Positions 17,514 to 26,657 of a stretch of DNA of 64,000 nucleotides are shown one piece after another. Numbering within the stretch: position 1 is the first letter of the stretch; every line of letters starts with the position of its first letter. Source of the DNA: Pseudomonas sp. H1h (GTDB taxonomy: Bacteria > Pseudomonadota > Gammaproteobacteria > Pseudomonadales > Pseudomonadaceae); the NCBI RefSeq assembly GCF_000633255.1, contig NZ_AYMJ01000016.1, positions 62,001 through 126,000 of the forward strand. The letters are read 5' to 3'. Position numbers and translations under genes: made by a program. Below the pieces are notes generated by a model, which saw only the letters and a program-made list of their open reading frames with translations, had not been told where the DNA came from and did not search any database.

Positions 17514-18341
17514 TTAACCTCGGGCCAGCTCCAACAGTCTTGCGCGCCACGCCGCCTTCGCTGGCAACGCCAGAAAGAACTCATTGCGCAACGACTCACG
17601 CGGCGGATAACAGAACGCTTCGCCCCGCAGATCCACCACTTCACCACCCGCACCCTCCAGCACGCCCTGGGCGGCCGCAGTGTCCCATTGCGAAGTCGGT
17701 GCCAGTCGCGGATAACAATCGGCGGCACCTTCAGCCAACAGGCAGAACTTCAGCGAGCTGCCAATGTTCGCCAATTGCAGTTCGCCCAGGCTGGCACCGA
17801 GACCCGCGAGCAGACGCTCCTGCTCCGGGCTGGAATGCCGACGGCTGGCGACCACGGTGAACGCTTCACCCGGCGCAAGCACATCACGCACCTGAATCGC
17901 GACCGGCGTTGCGCCCTTGTCGCCGCGCCAGGCGCCGAGTCCGGCACCGCCCACATAGAACCGGCCATTGGTTGGCATCGACACCACACCAAACACCACC
18001 CGACCGTTTTCGATCAGCGCGATGTTGACGGTGAATTCTTCACTGCCGCTGATGAACTCCTTGGTGCCATCCAGCGGATCTACCAGCCACCAGCGCTGCC
18101 ACCCGGCACGCACGCTCTGCGGGATGTCGGCGTCTTCCTCGGAAAGAATCGGGATGCTGGAATCCAGCGCGGTAAGTCCGGCCACGATCACATGGTGCGC
18201 GGCGATATCCGCCGCCGTCACCGGTGAATCATCGGACTTCGCGGTGACTTCAACACCGGCGCGCCAAAACGGCAGGATCGCCTCGCCAGCCTTCAATGCC
18301 AGCTCAATCACCGGCGCCATCAACGGATGGGGAAAATTCAT
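17514..18341 (-). CDS. cysQ: 3'(2'),5'-bisphosphate nucleotidase
   Basis: About 275 residues of the inositol-monophosphatase fold. It dephosphorylates PAP, the by-product of sulfate assimilation. Metal-site motifs are ILSEEDADIP, WWLVDPLDGTKEF (the DPxDGT motif) and QWDTAAAQGVLEGAGG near the C-terminus. I prefer the ATG at 18341 because GAGAGACG precedes it; an in-frame ATG at 18356 overlaps the nudE stop by four bases and would add five residues. It is downstream of nudE in one transcript. Confidence 0.93.
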   Translation of the reverse strand: MNFPHPLMAPVIELALKAGEAILPFWRAGVEVTAKSDDSPVTAADIAAHHVIVAGLTALDSSIPILSEEDADIPQSVRAGWQRWWLVDPLDGTKEFISGSEEFTVNIALIENGRVVFGVVSMPTNGRFYVGGAGLGAWRGDKGATPVAIQVRDVLAPGEAFTVVASRRHSSPEQERLLAGLGASLGELQLANIGSSLKFCLLAEGAADCYPRLAPTSQWDTAAAQGVLEGAGGEVVDLRGEAFCYPPRESLRNEFFLALPAKAAWRARLLELARG

Positions 18342-18352
18342 CGACGTCTCTC

Positions 18353-18919
18353 TCATGCCTGAAAGAACCCGCGTTGCGTCAGCAGATCACGGGCCAGATA
18401 CAGTGCCGCCAAGGCACGACCTTCAGTAAATTGCGGATTTTGCGCCAGCGCCGAAAGATCGCGCAGGTTGACCTTGTCGACCCGCATCGGCTCGGGCTCG
18501 TCGCCCTCCAGACGTTCTTCATACAGGTCGGTGGCCAGCACCACCTGGATTTTCTGGCTCATGTAACCGGGCGACAGCGACAGCTCGGTCAGATGCTCCA
18601 GTTGGCGGGCGCCAAAACCGGCCTCTTCCTTGAGCTCGCGCTCGGCCGCTGCCAGCACATCCTCACCCGGCTCGATCAAGCCTTTGGGCAGGGACAGCTC
18701 GTATTCATCAGTGCCGCCGCAGTATTCCTCGACCAGCACTGCGTGATCGCTGTCGAGCATCGCCACGATCATCACCGCGCCATAACCCGCGCCTTTGCCG
18801 ACCAGCCGCTCGTAGGTGCGCTCCACGCCGTTGGAAAAACGCAGCTTCAGTTCTTCGACGCAAAACAGGCGACTGGTGGCGACGATCTCGCGGGCGAGTA
18901 CAGTGGGTTTCTGGCGCAT
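18353..18919 (-). CDS. nudE: ADP compounds hydrolase NudE
   Basis: A 188-residue Nudix hydrolase. The Nudix box is complete: GLIEPGEDVLAAAERELKEE continuing AGFG, fitting GX5EX7REUXEEXGU. NudE enzymes cleave ADP-ribose, NADH and diadenosine polyphosphates. It lies just upstream of cysQ, the same arrangement recalled from P. aeruginosa, so both nucleotide-cleaning functions are co-expressed. Confidence 0.93.
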   Translation of the reverse strand: MRQKPTVLAREIVATSRLFCVEELKLRFSNGVERTYERLVGKGAGYGAVMIVAMLDSDHAVLVEEYCGGTDEYELSLPKGLIEPGEDVLAAAERELKEEAGFGARQLEHLTELSLSPGYMSQKIQVVLATDLYEERLEGDEPEPMRVDKVNLRDLSALAQNPQFTEGRALAALYLARDLLTQRGFFQA

Positions 18920-19007
18920 GCAAAGCTCCTTGGCGTGAACGCGCTACTATAACGCGGCTTTCCCGATTGTTAGTGTCGGATATCTTTCTACCGCTCGAGA
19001 CGTTGCC

Positions 19008-19670
19008 ATGCCTTCTTTACCCTGGTCTGACATCGATACCGTCCTGCTGGACATGGACGGTACGCTGCTGGACCTGCACTTCGACAACCATTTCTGGCTG
19101 GAACACCTGCCCCAACGCTACGCCGAGCTGCACGGTGTCAGTCGGGCCATGGCCGACATGGAGTTGCAGCCACTGTTCGAGCGCCATGCCGGTCAGTTGC
19201 AGTGGTATTGCCTGGATTTCTGGAGCACCGAGCTGAAACTCTCGGTGCGTGAACTGAAACTGGAAACCGCGCACCTGATCGCGCTGCGTCCTGATGCCGA
19301 CACGTTTCTGCAAGCGATCAAACAGGCAGGCAAACGGGTGATCATGATCACCAACGCGCACCGTGACTCGCTGTCGCTGAAACTGGAGCGGATCGAACTG
19401 GCGCCGTACTTCGAGCGGTTGATCAGCTCCCATGATTACGGTTTCCCCAAGGAGAATCCGCAGTTCTGGGATGCCTTGCAGGCAGATATCGATTTTGATC
19501 CGGCACGCAGCCTGTTCATCGACGACACGTTGCCGATCCTGCGCAGTGCGCGGCATTTCGGTGTGGGGCATCTGCTGGCGGTCAAAGAGCCGGACAGCCG
19601 CAAAGGGCCGAAGGACACTGCCGAGTTTGCGGCGGTCGAGGATTATCGGGAGTTGATTATCGGGCTCTGA
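19008..19670 (+). CDS. yrfG: GMP/IMP nucleotidase YrfG (HAD family)
   Basis: A 220-residue HAD phosphatase. Motif I is LLDMDGTLLD with nucleophile Asp15 and Asp17; motif II is MITNAH; motif III/IV is FPKENPQFW and LFIDDTLP. E. coli YrfG removes phosphate from IMP and GMP. It is divergent from nudE, and this pairing is typical of pseudomonads. Confidence 0.9.
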   Translation: MPSLPWSDIDTVLLDMDGTLLDLHFDNHFWLEHLPQRYAELHGVSRAMADMELQPLFERHAGQLQWYCLDFWSTELKLSVRELKLETAHLIALRPDADTFLQAIKQAGKRVIMITNAHRDSLSLKLERIELAPYFERLISSHDYGFPKENPQFWDALQADIDFDPARSLFIDDTLPILRSARHFGVGHLLAVKEPDSRKGPKDTAEFAAVEDYRELIIGL

Positions 19671-19687
19671 GACCGGGTTGGCCCCTT

Positions 19688-19750
19688 TGCGAGCACGCTC
19701 GATCCCACATTGAAATGCCGTCCGATGTGGGAGCGAGCCTGCTCGCGATA
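19688..19750. repeat. REP doublet, short class, partly degenerate
   Basis: TGCGAGCACGCTCGATCCCA is a decayed left arm. TGTGGGAGCGAGCCTGCTCG is an intact right arm. The arms point outward with about 20 bp between them. Confidence 0.8.
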
Positions 19751-19763
19751 GCGAACTTGAGGA

Positions 19764-20204
19764 TTACTTCGGAATACGAAGCTTCTGCCCTGGATAAATC
19801 TTGTCCGCATCCTCAAGCATCGGTTTGTTGGCTTCGAAAATCTTGTTGTACAGGTTGGCATTGCCATAAACCCGCAGCGAGATAGCACTAAGAGTGTCCC
19901 CGGGCTTAACTTCAACAAATTCGGCAGCCACCACCACCGGACCGGTCACCGTGATCTGGTCGTCCACACTGCCAACACCGGCAATATTACCCACCGCCAG
20001 CAGAATCTTTTCCTTCTCCTCCTGACTCGCGACTTCACCGGTAACCGTGACCTTGTCGCCGTCCACAGTCGCCTGAACATTCGGATTGCCCAACCCGACC
20101 TTGCTGATATGTTCCTTCAACTGCTCGCTGGCATTGGCGTTGCCCGGGGTCAGCAGGTCGATCAATTTTTCGCCGGCTTCTTTCACAAAGCTGAAAATAC
20201 TCAT
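19764..20204 (-). CDS. lysM: BON and LysM domain protein (Kbp/YgaU type)
   Basis: A 146-residue protein. It has an N-terminal amphipathic segment ([18 protein letters not shown]), a BON domain at about 25-85 ([16 protein letters not shown]) and a LysM domain at about 95-144 ([26 protein letters not shown]). The E. coli homologue Kbp binds potassium in the cytoplasm. There is no signal peptide. I start at the ATG at 20204 because AAGGAGTG precedes it at good spacing, although the frame is open further upstream. Confidence 0.92.
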   Translation of the reverse strand: MSIFSFVKEAGEKLIDLLTPGNANASEQLKEHISKVGLGNPNVQATVDGDKVTVTGEVASQEEKEKILLAVGNIAGVGSVDDQITVTGPVVVAAEFVEVKPGDTLSAISLRVYGNANLYNKIFEANKPMLEDADKIYPGQKLRIPK

Positions 20205-20581
20205 AGCGCACACTCCTTGATTTGGGTTCCAGACGCCCAAGCCTAGACCACGCCAAACAAACGCGGTTCCTGACCGACCAATGACCCACCTGCCTGCGGG
20301 GCCTGCCCCACAGCAGCTGTTGCCGCGGATCAATTGTTACAAGCTGTGCACGGCGCTCCGGAAAAACTCATCTATCCCCGGCGCCTGCAACCGACCGAGA
20401 ACGCCCAGAGCCTCGCGCCACCAGGCCTGATCCTGCGTCGTCGCGCCCCTATTCGGTGGTGGCCGCAGCGGGTATCGACAGCCGCTTGATCGACGGCATC
20501 TATCAATAGATCGACAGTAGCGATTAGACGCGACAAGTTGCCGCGCCTAGTCTTAGCGTTGATCAATCCGTCGGTGATGCC
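20205..20581. other. Intergenic region with a possible gene remnant
   Basis: 377 bases between the divergent lysM and fdhD genes. On the minus strand, 20499-20337 can be read as a short peptide beginning MPSIKRLSIPAAATTE and, after a one-base frame change, continuing TTQDQAWWREALGVLGRL to the stop at 20337. The second half looks protein-like. I do not recognise it and it may be chance or a decayed gene. Promoters for both neighbours must also lie here. Confidence 0.35.
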
Positions 20582-21421
20582 ATGAACGCCAAGCGCCCAG
20601 CCTGCGCGGCGCCTGCACTCGAAACGCCCGCGCCCGCCGCCAGCCAGACTTACAGCTACAGTGACCTGCCCCTCGTGGAATCGGCCAGCACCGCGCTCGC
20701 CGAGGAAGTCGCGCTGGCGATTGCCTACAACGGCATCAGCCAGGCGGTGATGCTGGTGACCCCGACGGATCTGGAAGACTTCATTGTCGGCTTCAGTCTC
20801 GGCAGTGGCATCATCGAAGACGCCACTGACATTTATGACCTGCAACTGACCGGCGCGGGCTCGGCGCAATACGCGCAAGTGACCATCGCCAATCGCGCGT
20901 TCTGGAACCTCAAGCAACAGCGTCGGCAACTGGCCGGCACCAGTGGTTGCGGGCTGTGCGGCGTCGAGGCGGTGGAGCAGGCATTGCCCGACCTCAAGGT
21001 GTTGCCCGGCGCACCGTTGCCGCCTGCGGCATGGCTCGATGGCCTGCGCCAGCGCATCGGCGCGTTCCAGCCACTCGGTCAGCACTGCGGCGCCGTACAC
21101 GCGGCGGTGTTCATGAACGCCAGCGGTGAATTGCTGCTGGGCCGCGAAGACATCGGCCGGCACAACGCCCTCGACAAGCTGATCGGCGGCCTGATCCGCC
21201 AGAAGATATCCACAGACGGCGGCGTGGCGATTGTCACCAGTCGTTGCAGCCTCGAATTGATCCAGAAAGTCCTGCGCGCCGGCATCCAGACCCTGGTCAG
21301 CCTGTCCGCACCCACGGGCCTTGCCGTGCAATGGGCCCGTCGCCACAACCTCAATCTCATCCACCTGCCGCAGAAGAATGCGCCGCGGGTCTACAGCCCA
21401 GCGATGGAGAATCAAGCGTGA
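20582..21421 (+). CDS. fdhD: Formate dehydrogenase accessory sulfurtransferase
   Basis: A 279-residue FdhD protein. It moves sulfur from IscS to the molybdenum cofactor and is needed for FdhF-type formate dehydrogenase activity. The catalytic cysteines are in TSGCGLCGVEA (Cys123 and Cys126), and the C-terminal cofactor-binding region includes EDIGRHNALDKLIG. It overlaps the following molybdoenzyme gene by four bases (GTGA), so the client and its chaperone are translationally coupled. Confidence 0.95.
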   Translation: MNAKRPACAAPALETPAPAASQTYSYSDLPLVESASTALAEEVALAIAYNGISQAVMLVTPTDLEDFIVGFSLGSGIIEDATDIYDLQLTGAGSAQYAQVTIANRAFWNLKQQRRQLAGTSGCGLCGVEAVEQALPDLKVLPGAPLPPAAWLDGLRQRIGAFQPLGQHCGAVHAAVFMNASGELLLGREDIGRHNALDKLIGGLIRQKISTDGGVAIVTSRCSLELIQKVLRAGIQTLVSLSAPTGLAVQWARRHNLNLIHLPQKNAPRVYSPAMENQA

Positions 21422-23766
21422 GCCAACATCATCAAGCCGACCAGAAACCCGTCCCGCGCTACAAACCCTACAAGGGTGCCGCCGGTGGCTGGGGTGCCCT
21501 GATCAGTGTGGCCCAGGCCTGGTTGACCAGCGATAACGCGCTGAAGAACCTGCGCATGATGCTCAAGACCAACCAGAACGGCGGCTTCGACTGCCCGGGC
21601 TGCGCGTGGGGCGATTCGCCGGAAAGCGGCATGGTCAAGTTCTGCGAGAACGGCGCCAAAGCGGTGAACTGGGAAGCGACCAAGCGTCGGGTGGACAGCA
21701 AGTTCTTCGCCAAACACAGCGTGACCTCGCTGCTGGAGCAGAGCGACTACTGGCTCGAATACCAGGGCCGTCTGACCGAGCCGATGGTCTACGACGCTCA
21801 GACTGACCGCTACAAACCCATCGCCTGGGACGACGCCTTTGCTCTGATCGGCAAGCACCTGCAAGCGCTGTCGAGCCCGGATCAGGCCGAGTTCTACACC
21901 TCGGGCCGGGCCAGCAACGAAGCGGCGTACCTGTATCAACTGTTTGTGCGCGCCTACGGCACCAACAACTTCCCCGACTGCTCGAACATGTGCCACGAGG
22001 CCAGCGGTGTGGCGTTGGCGCAGAGCGTTGGCGTCGGCAAGGGCACCGTGACCTTCGATGACTTCGAACACGCTGACGCGATTTTCGTCTGGGGCCAGAA
22101 CCCCGGCACCAACCATCCACGGATGCTTGAACCACTGCGTGAAGCGGTGAAACGCGGCGCGCAAGTGGTGTGCGTCAACCCGCTGAAGGAACGTGGCCTG
22201 GAACGTTTCCAGCACCCGCAGCACCCGATCGAAATGCTCACCAACGGTGACAAGCCGACCAACACTGCGTATTTCCGGCCAGCGCTGGGCGGCGACATGG
22301 CGCTGCTGCGCGGCATGGCCAAATTCCTTCTGCAATGGGAGCGCGATGCGCAGAAGGCTGGCGCCCCGGCGGTGTTTGATCACGATTTCCTCAATGCCCA
22401 CAGCGCCAACGTGCTGGAGTATCTGGGCGTGGTCGACGATACGCCGTGGGAGCAGATCGTTGCGCAATCCGGCCTGACCCTGGTCGAGATCGAACAAGCG
22501 GCGCGCATGTACGCCAAGGGCAAGAACGTGATCATGTGCTGGGCGATGGGCATCACCCAGCATCGCCATTCGGTACCGACCATCCAGGAAATCGCCAACC
22601 TGATGCTGCTGCGCGGCAACATCGGCAAGCCCGGCGCTGGCCTGTGCCCGGTACGCGGCCACAGTAACGTGCAGGGCGACCGCACCATGGGCATCAACGA
22701 GCGTCCGCCGGTGGCGTTCCTCGATTCCCTCGAACGCCGCTTCCAGTTCAAGGTGCCACGTGACAACGGTCACAACGTGGTCGAAGCGATCCACGCCATG
22801 GCCGAGGGCCGCGCCAAGGTCTTCATCGGTCTGGGTGGCAACTTCGCCCAGGCCACGCCAGACAGCCCGCGTACCTTCGCCGCGCTGAGCAACTGCGACC
22901 TGACCGTGCAGATCAGCACCAAGCTCAACCGCAGCCATCTGGCCCACGGCAAAGACGCCTTGATCCTGCCGTGCCTGGGTCGCACCGACATCGATATCCA
23001 GACCGAAGGCCCGCAAGCGGTTACCGTGGAAGACTCCTTCAGCATGGTTCACGCCTCCAACGGCCAGTTGCAGCCGCTGTCGAACCAGATGCGCTCGGAA
23101 CCGGCGATCATCGCCGGCATTGCCGCCGCCACGCTGGGCAGCAAACCGGTGGACTGGAACTGGCTGGTGGCCGATTACGGGCGTATTCGCGACCTGATCG
23201 CCGATACCATTCCAGGCTTCAGGGACTTTAACGAGAAGGTCAAGAACCCGGGCGGGTTCTACCTCGGCAACAGTGCCGGCGCGCGCAAGTGGAACACCCC
23301 GTCGGGCCGGGCCAATTTCCGCGCGAACATGCTGCCCAAAGACCTGGTGCACGAGCGCACCCGCGCCACCGGGCAACTGCCGGACCTGATCCTGCAATCG
23401 ATGCGCTCCCACGACCAGTACAACACCACGATCTATGGCCTTGACGACCGTTACCGTGGGGTAAAAGGCCAGCGCGATGTGCTGTTCGCCAACGAGGCTG
23501 ACATCATTCGCCTGGGCTTCCGACCAGGGCAGAAGGCCGACATCGTGTCGCTGTGGGACGATGGTCGCGAGCGTCGGGTGAAGGGCTTCACCTTGCTGGC
23601 GTTTGATATTCCAGCGGGGCAGGCGGCGGCGTATTACCCGGAAGTGAATCCGCTGGTGCCGCTCGAAAGCACAGGGGATGGCAGCCATACGCCGACGTCG
23701 AAGTTCATTGCGATCCGTCTTGAGGCGGCGAGTGAGACTGGGCTGATCATGGCCAAATCCGCGTAA
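21418..23766 (+). CDS. FdhF/YdeP-type molybdopterin oxidoreductase
   Basis: A 782-residue molybdoenzyme starting with GTG at 21418 (VSQHHQADQ); the frame is open further upstream inside fdhD but that is shadow. GGFDCPGCAWGD near residue 60 is the YdeP-type iron-sulfur region. Bis-MGD binding segments include TSGRASNEAAYLYQLFVRAY, WGQNPGTNHPRML and RGNIGKPGAGLCPVRGHSN. The C-terminal domain runs from about 650. The family is annotated as formate dehydrogenase alpha-like and in E. coli YdeP is linked to acid resistance. Coupling to fdhD supports a formate-type reaction, but no electron-transfer subunit is adjacent. Confidence 0.9.
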   Translation: MSQHHQADQKPVPRYKPYKGAAGGWGALISVAQAWLTSDNALKNLRMMLKTNQNGGFDCPGCAWGDSPESGMVKFCENGAKAVNWEATKRRVDSKFFAKHSVTSLLEQSDYWLEYQGRLTEPMVYDAQTDRYKPIAWDDAFALIGKHLQALSSPDQAEFYTSGRASNEAAYLYQLFVRAYGTNNFPDCSNMCHEASGVALAQSVGVGKGTVTFDDFEHADAIFVWGQNPGTNHPRMLEPLREAVKRGAQVVCVNPLKERGLERFQHPQHPIEMLTNGDKPTNTAYFRPALGGDMALLRGMAKFLLQWERDAQKAGAPAVFDHDFLNAHSANVLEYLGVVDDTPWEQIVAQSGLTLVEIEQAARMYAKGKNVIMCWAMGITQHRHSVPTIQEIANLMLLRGNIGKPGAGLCPVRGHSNVQGDRTMGINERPPVAFLDSLERRFQFKVPRDNGHNVVEAIHAMAEGRAKVFIGLGGNFAQATPDSPRTFAALSNCDLTVQISTKLNRSHLAHGKDALILPCLGRTDIDIQTEGPQAVTVEDSFSMVHASNGQLQPLSNQMRSEPAIIAGIAAATLGSKPVDWNWLVADYGRIRDLIADTIPGFRDFNEKVKNPGGFYLGNSAGARKWNTPSGRANFRANMLPKDLVHERTRATGQLPDLILQSMRSHDQYNTTIYGLDDRYRGVKGQRDVLFANEADIIRLGFRPGQKADIVSLWDDGRERRVKGFTLLAFDIPAGQAAAYYPEVNPLVPLESTGDGSHTPTSKFIAIRLEAASETGLIMAKSA

Positions 23767-23787
23767 TGCGGTCTCTGGACTGAACCC

Positions 23788-23852
23788 TTCGCGAGCAAGC
23801 CCGCTCCCGCATTAGAATGCAATTCAAATGTGGGAGCGGGCTTGCTCGCGAA
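23788..23852. repeat. REP doublet, short class
   Basis: TTCGCGAGCAAGCCCGCTCC then TGTGGGAGCGGGCTTGCTCG, arms pointing outward with about 20 bp between. It lies just downstream of the molybdoenzyme gene in a 328-bp gap. Confidence 0.9.
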
Positions 23853-23906
23853 AGCGGCAGCTCATTCAACAGAATTCTTTGTACTGTGCACCTTTCAAAC
23901 GCCCAC

Positions 23907-23938
23907 AAAAAAGGCCGCTTTTTCACAAAAGCGGCCTG
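23907..23938 (-). terminator. Minus-oriented terminator with no assigned gene
   Basis: AGGCCGCTTTT / AAAAGCGGCCT forms an 11-bp stem with a 4-base loop. The T run follows only on the minus strand, yet both flanking genes are on the plus strand. The rest of the gap up to 24094 shows no convincing gene on either strand and should carry the promoter of the glycine-zipper gene. Confidence 0.6.
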
Positions 23939-24094
23939 TCCGAAGTAGCTAAAGACCGGCAAAAAAAGCCTAAGTTCCGCAGAAAAAACAGCAACTTGCA
24001 AAATTGTATACACGTCGTGTTATTCGTCGGATTTCGATTGTCAGCCTTGTTACACAGCCTCAGGATCGCGCCGTCATCCCTTTGAGGCTCCTCT

Positions 24095-24574
24095 ATGAAG
24101 TTCTCCTCGATTCTCTTGTTGTCCCTTGGCCTGGTCAGTGGCTTCGCTTCTGCCGGAGGCACCACCGAAGCAGGTGTGGGCGGCGCATTGGGCGGGGTTC
24201 TTGGCTCGGTCGTCGGTCAGTCGTTAGGCGGCAGTACAGGTTCAACCATTGGCGCCGCCCTGGGCGGCGCGGGTGGTAGCGCGGTGGGTGCCAACAAACA
24301 CAGCCGTGGCGAAGCAGCCATTGGCGGTGCGTTGGGCGCAGCCGGCGGTAACGTGGTCGGCCGCAGCATGGGCGGCACCACCGGCAGCCTGATCGGCGCC
24401 GCAGCAGGTGGCGGCGCCGGTGGCGCGCTGGGTAACTACATGGGCAACCAGAGCAATGACGAGGGTCGTCATTACGATCGCGGTCGTGACGACCGTCGCT
24501 ACTACCGCGACGAACATCGTGGTCGCGGCCACGCCTACGGCCACCGCAAGCATCACCGCTACTACCGCGACTAA
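24095..24574 (+). CDS. Exported glycine-zipper protein
   Basis: A 159-residue protein with a signal peptide (MKFSSILLLSLGLVSGFASA). About 100 residues of GxxxG-rich glycine-zipper repeats follow in two similar blocks (VGGALGGVLGSVVGQSLGG and IGGALGAAGGNVVGRSMGG). The tail is very rich in Arg, Tyr, His and Asp (HYDRGRDDRRYYRDEHRG). The zipper segments suggest association with or insertion into the outer membrane; the tail may bind metal or nucleic acid. Function is unknown. Confidence 0.85.
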   Translation: MKFSSILLLSLGLVSGFASAGGTTEAGVGGALGGVLGSVVGQSLGGSTGSTIGAALGGAGGSAVGANKHSRGEAAIGGALGAAGGNVVGRSMGGTTGSLIGAAAGGGAGGALGNYMGNQSNDEGRHYDRGRDDRRYYRDEHRGRGHAYGHRKHHRYYRD

Positions 24575-24596
24575 CGCGTCTGGTTAAGCGGAAAAC

Positions 24597-24632
24597 AAAA
24601 AATCGCAGCCCGAGGGCTGCGATTTTTTTTGT
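24597..24632. terminator. Bidirectional terminator
   Basis: AATCGCAGCCC / GGGCTGCGATT, loop GA, with an A run before and eight T after. It separates the convergent glycine-zipper and thioesterase genes. Confidence 0.92.
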
Positions 24633-24638
24633 TCTGGT

Positions 24639-25070
24639 TCAAATCACCAGACGCTCCAACGCTTCACGCAACCTGCCTGGAATCGGCACCGGCTGGTTGG
24701 TCGCCCGATCCACGAAGACATGGACAAAACACCCCGCTGCACACGCCTCGCTTTCACCGACCTTGAACACCGCCAATTCGTATTGCACCGAACTGTTGCC
24801 CAGCTTGCCGACCCGCAGACCGATCTCGATCAGGTCCGGAAAAGCAATCGAGGCAAAGTAGTCACAAGCCGAACTGACCACGAACCCCACCACCTCACCG
24901 TCATGAATATCCAGCCCGCCGACCTGGATCAGGTAGGTATTCACGGCCGTGTCGAAGAAGCTGTAATAGGTGACGTTATTCACATGCCCGTAGGCATCGT
25001 TGTCGTGCCAGCGTGTGGTGATGGGCTGGAAGTGCGGGTAGTCGGTGCGTTGGGGCATCGAGTTGGACAT
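24639..25070 (-). CDS. Acyl-CoA thioesterase, 4HBT family
   Basis: A 143-residue hotdog thioesterase. [22 protein letters not shown] (about 18-39) carries the 4-hydroxybenzoyl-CoA thioesterase signature with the catalytic Asp. A second possible start (Met5) is 12 bp in. It is followed upstream on the same strand by a 3-hydroxyacyl-CoA dehydrogenase gene about 145 bp away, so both may act on acyl-CoA or carnitine-type substrates, though a REP lies between them. Confidence 0.9.
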   Translation of the reverse strand: MSNSMPQRTDYPHFQPITTRWHDNDAYGHVNNVTYYSFFDTAVNTYLIQVGGLDIHDGEVVGFVVSSACDYFASIAFPDLIEIGLRVGKLGNSSVQYELAVFKVGESEACAAGCFVHVFVDRATNQPVPIPGRLREALERLVI

Positions 25071-25125
25071 CGATCAGCAATCCCTGAAATTAATGGGTCA
25101 GTCTAATGTAAAACCGCCTCGCTCC

Positions 25126-25154
25126 CTTCGCGAGCAGGCTCGCTCCCACATTGG
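25126..25154. repeat. Single REP
   Basis: One unit, TTCGCGAGCAGGCTCGCTCC followed by CACA. No matching inverted partner lies within 100 bp. Confidence 0.8.
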
Positions 25155-25216
25155 AATGCGTTCTCCCTTGCTCCGGGCGGCGTTCCGACGAAGGCGTCCT
25201 CACAGCCCTCCATCCC

Positions 25217-26443
25217 TCAGAGCTCGGCAAAACCCTTCCCCTGCGCCGCCAGCTCGCCAATCAACCGCGCCGGCTGCCACTGATCGCCCTGACGCGTCTG
25301 CAGCGCCAGCAGCCGCTGATGAATATCCGCCAGCCCCTGCTGATCCGCCCAGGCCATCGGCCCGCCCTTGTCGGCCGGGAAGCCGTAGCCGTTCAGATAC
25401 ACCAGATCAATGTCATGGGCTGACCCTGCAATGCCTTCCTGAAGAATCCTGGCGCCCTCGTTGACCAACGCCAGCAAACAACGCTCCAGAATTTCCTCCG
25501 GGCCGATCTCGCGGCGCTGAAAACCCAGACTTTCGCTGACCCGCAGCACCAGCGCATCGACCTCAGGATCCTGCTCGGCCTGCCGACTGCCCGGCTCATA
25601 GTGGTAATAACCGTTGCCGGATTTCTGCCCGAAGCGGCCCATCTCGCACAAGCGGTTATCGACCTGGACCTGCGGCGCATCCTGGCCCTTGCCGGCCAGT
25701 TCGCGAGCGCGCCATTCCAGGTCGATACCCACCACGTCATACATGCGGAACGGTCCCATGGCGAAGCCGAATCCCTGCAGTGCCGCGTCCACCTGCTGTG
25801 GATAAGCGCCTTCGAGGAGCATCTTGCGCGCCTCCAGCACATACGGATGCAACATCCGATTGCCGATAAATCCGTGGCAATTGCCCGACACCACACTGAC
25901 CTTGCCCATGCGCTTGCCTAAAGCCAGTGCGGCTGCCAATACCGCCGGTGACGTCTGCGCACCGCGGACGATTTCCAGCAGTTTCATGATGTGCGCAGGG
26001 CTGAAGAAATGCAGGCCGAGCACCTGATGCGGACGCTTTGTCGCCGCGGCAATCGCATCGATATCCAGCGCCGACGTGTTGCTCGCCAACAACGCTGCTG
26101 GCTTGAGCAGGCCATCCAGCTCGCGAAAGATCTTCTGCTTGAGTTCGAGGTTCTCGTACACCGCCTCGATCACCAGATCGACATTACGGATCGTCGGGTA
26201 ATCCGCGGCAGCGCTGATCCGGGCGAAACGTGCGTCCGCCTCAGCCTGGTCAATTCGGCCCTGCCGCACGTTGTGTGCATAAGAGTCCGCTACCGCGCCC
26301 AGCGCCTGCTCAAGCATCTGCGGATTGTTATCGACCCACTGCACGGCGATACCGGCATTGGCCAGGCACATCACAATGCCGCGGCCCATGGTGCCCGCGC
26401 CGATCACGGCGGCCTGCTGAATATCGAAGGATGTCTGGCTCAT
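25217..26443 (-). CDS. 3-hydroxyacyl-CoA dehydrogenase
   Basis: A 408-residue NAD-dependent dehydrogenase. The Rossmann motif is AAVIGAGTMGRGIVMCLANA (about 11-30), LVIEAVYENLELKQ follows, then the catalytic region LGLHFFSPAHIMKLLEIV with the conserved His, and two C-terminal dehydrogenase domains (GFIGNRML, GYGFPADKGGPM). It lacks an enoyl-CoA hydratase domain, unlike FadB. It oxidises L-3-hydroxyacyl-CoA in beta-oxidation; chain length is unknown. Confidence 0.92.
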   Translation of the reverse strand: MSQTSFDIQQAAVIGAGTMGRGIVMCLANAGIAVQWVDNNPQMLEQALGAVADSYAHNVRQGRIDQAEADARFARISAAADYPTIRNVDLVIEAVYENLELKQKIFRELDGLLKPAALLASNTSALDIDAIAAATKRPHQVLGLHFFSPAHIMKLLEIVRGAQTSPAVLAAALALGKRMGKVSVVSGNCHGFIGNRMLHPYVLEARKMLLEGAYPQQVDAALQGFGFAMGPFRMYDVVGIDLEWRARELAGKGQDAPQVQVDNRLCEMGRFGQKSGNGYYHYEPGSRQAEQDPEVDALVLRVSESLGFQRREIGPEEILERCLLALVNEGARILQEGIAGSAHDIDLVYLNGYGFPADKGGPMAWADQQGLADIHQRLLALQTRQGDQWQPARLIGELAAQGKGFAEL

Positions 26444-26555
26444 GTTGTTCTCTTGTTGGCGATCCGAAGACAGCCTTCACCATAGTCAGGCACCGGGTGT
26501 TTTTGAAGTCTATTACCGTGATGAGCGACATTCAGCGCATGGATGCAGCATTCCC

Positions 26556-26647
26556 ATGTGGGAGCGAGCCTGCTCGCGAACAGGCCAGCACATTCAAATC
26601 AAGTGTTGGCTGACCTTGCGCCTTCGCGAGCAGGCTCGCTCCCACAA
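26556..26647. repeat. REP doublet, 92 bp
   Basis: TGTGGGAGCGAGCCTGCTCG facing CGAGCAGGCTCGCTCCCACA about 40 bp away. Both arms carry the GAGCCTG variant. It ends 11 bp before the stop of the recQ-like gene. Confidence 0.9.
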
Positions 26648-26657
26648 GATTATGCGT

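Noticed and set aside
21412..23688. 758-codon open frame on the minus strand opposite the molybdoenzyme gene
   Set aside because: It is antisense to a well-supported gene, has no family motif, and reflects high GC at third codon positions.
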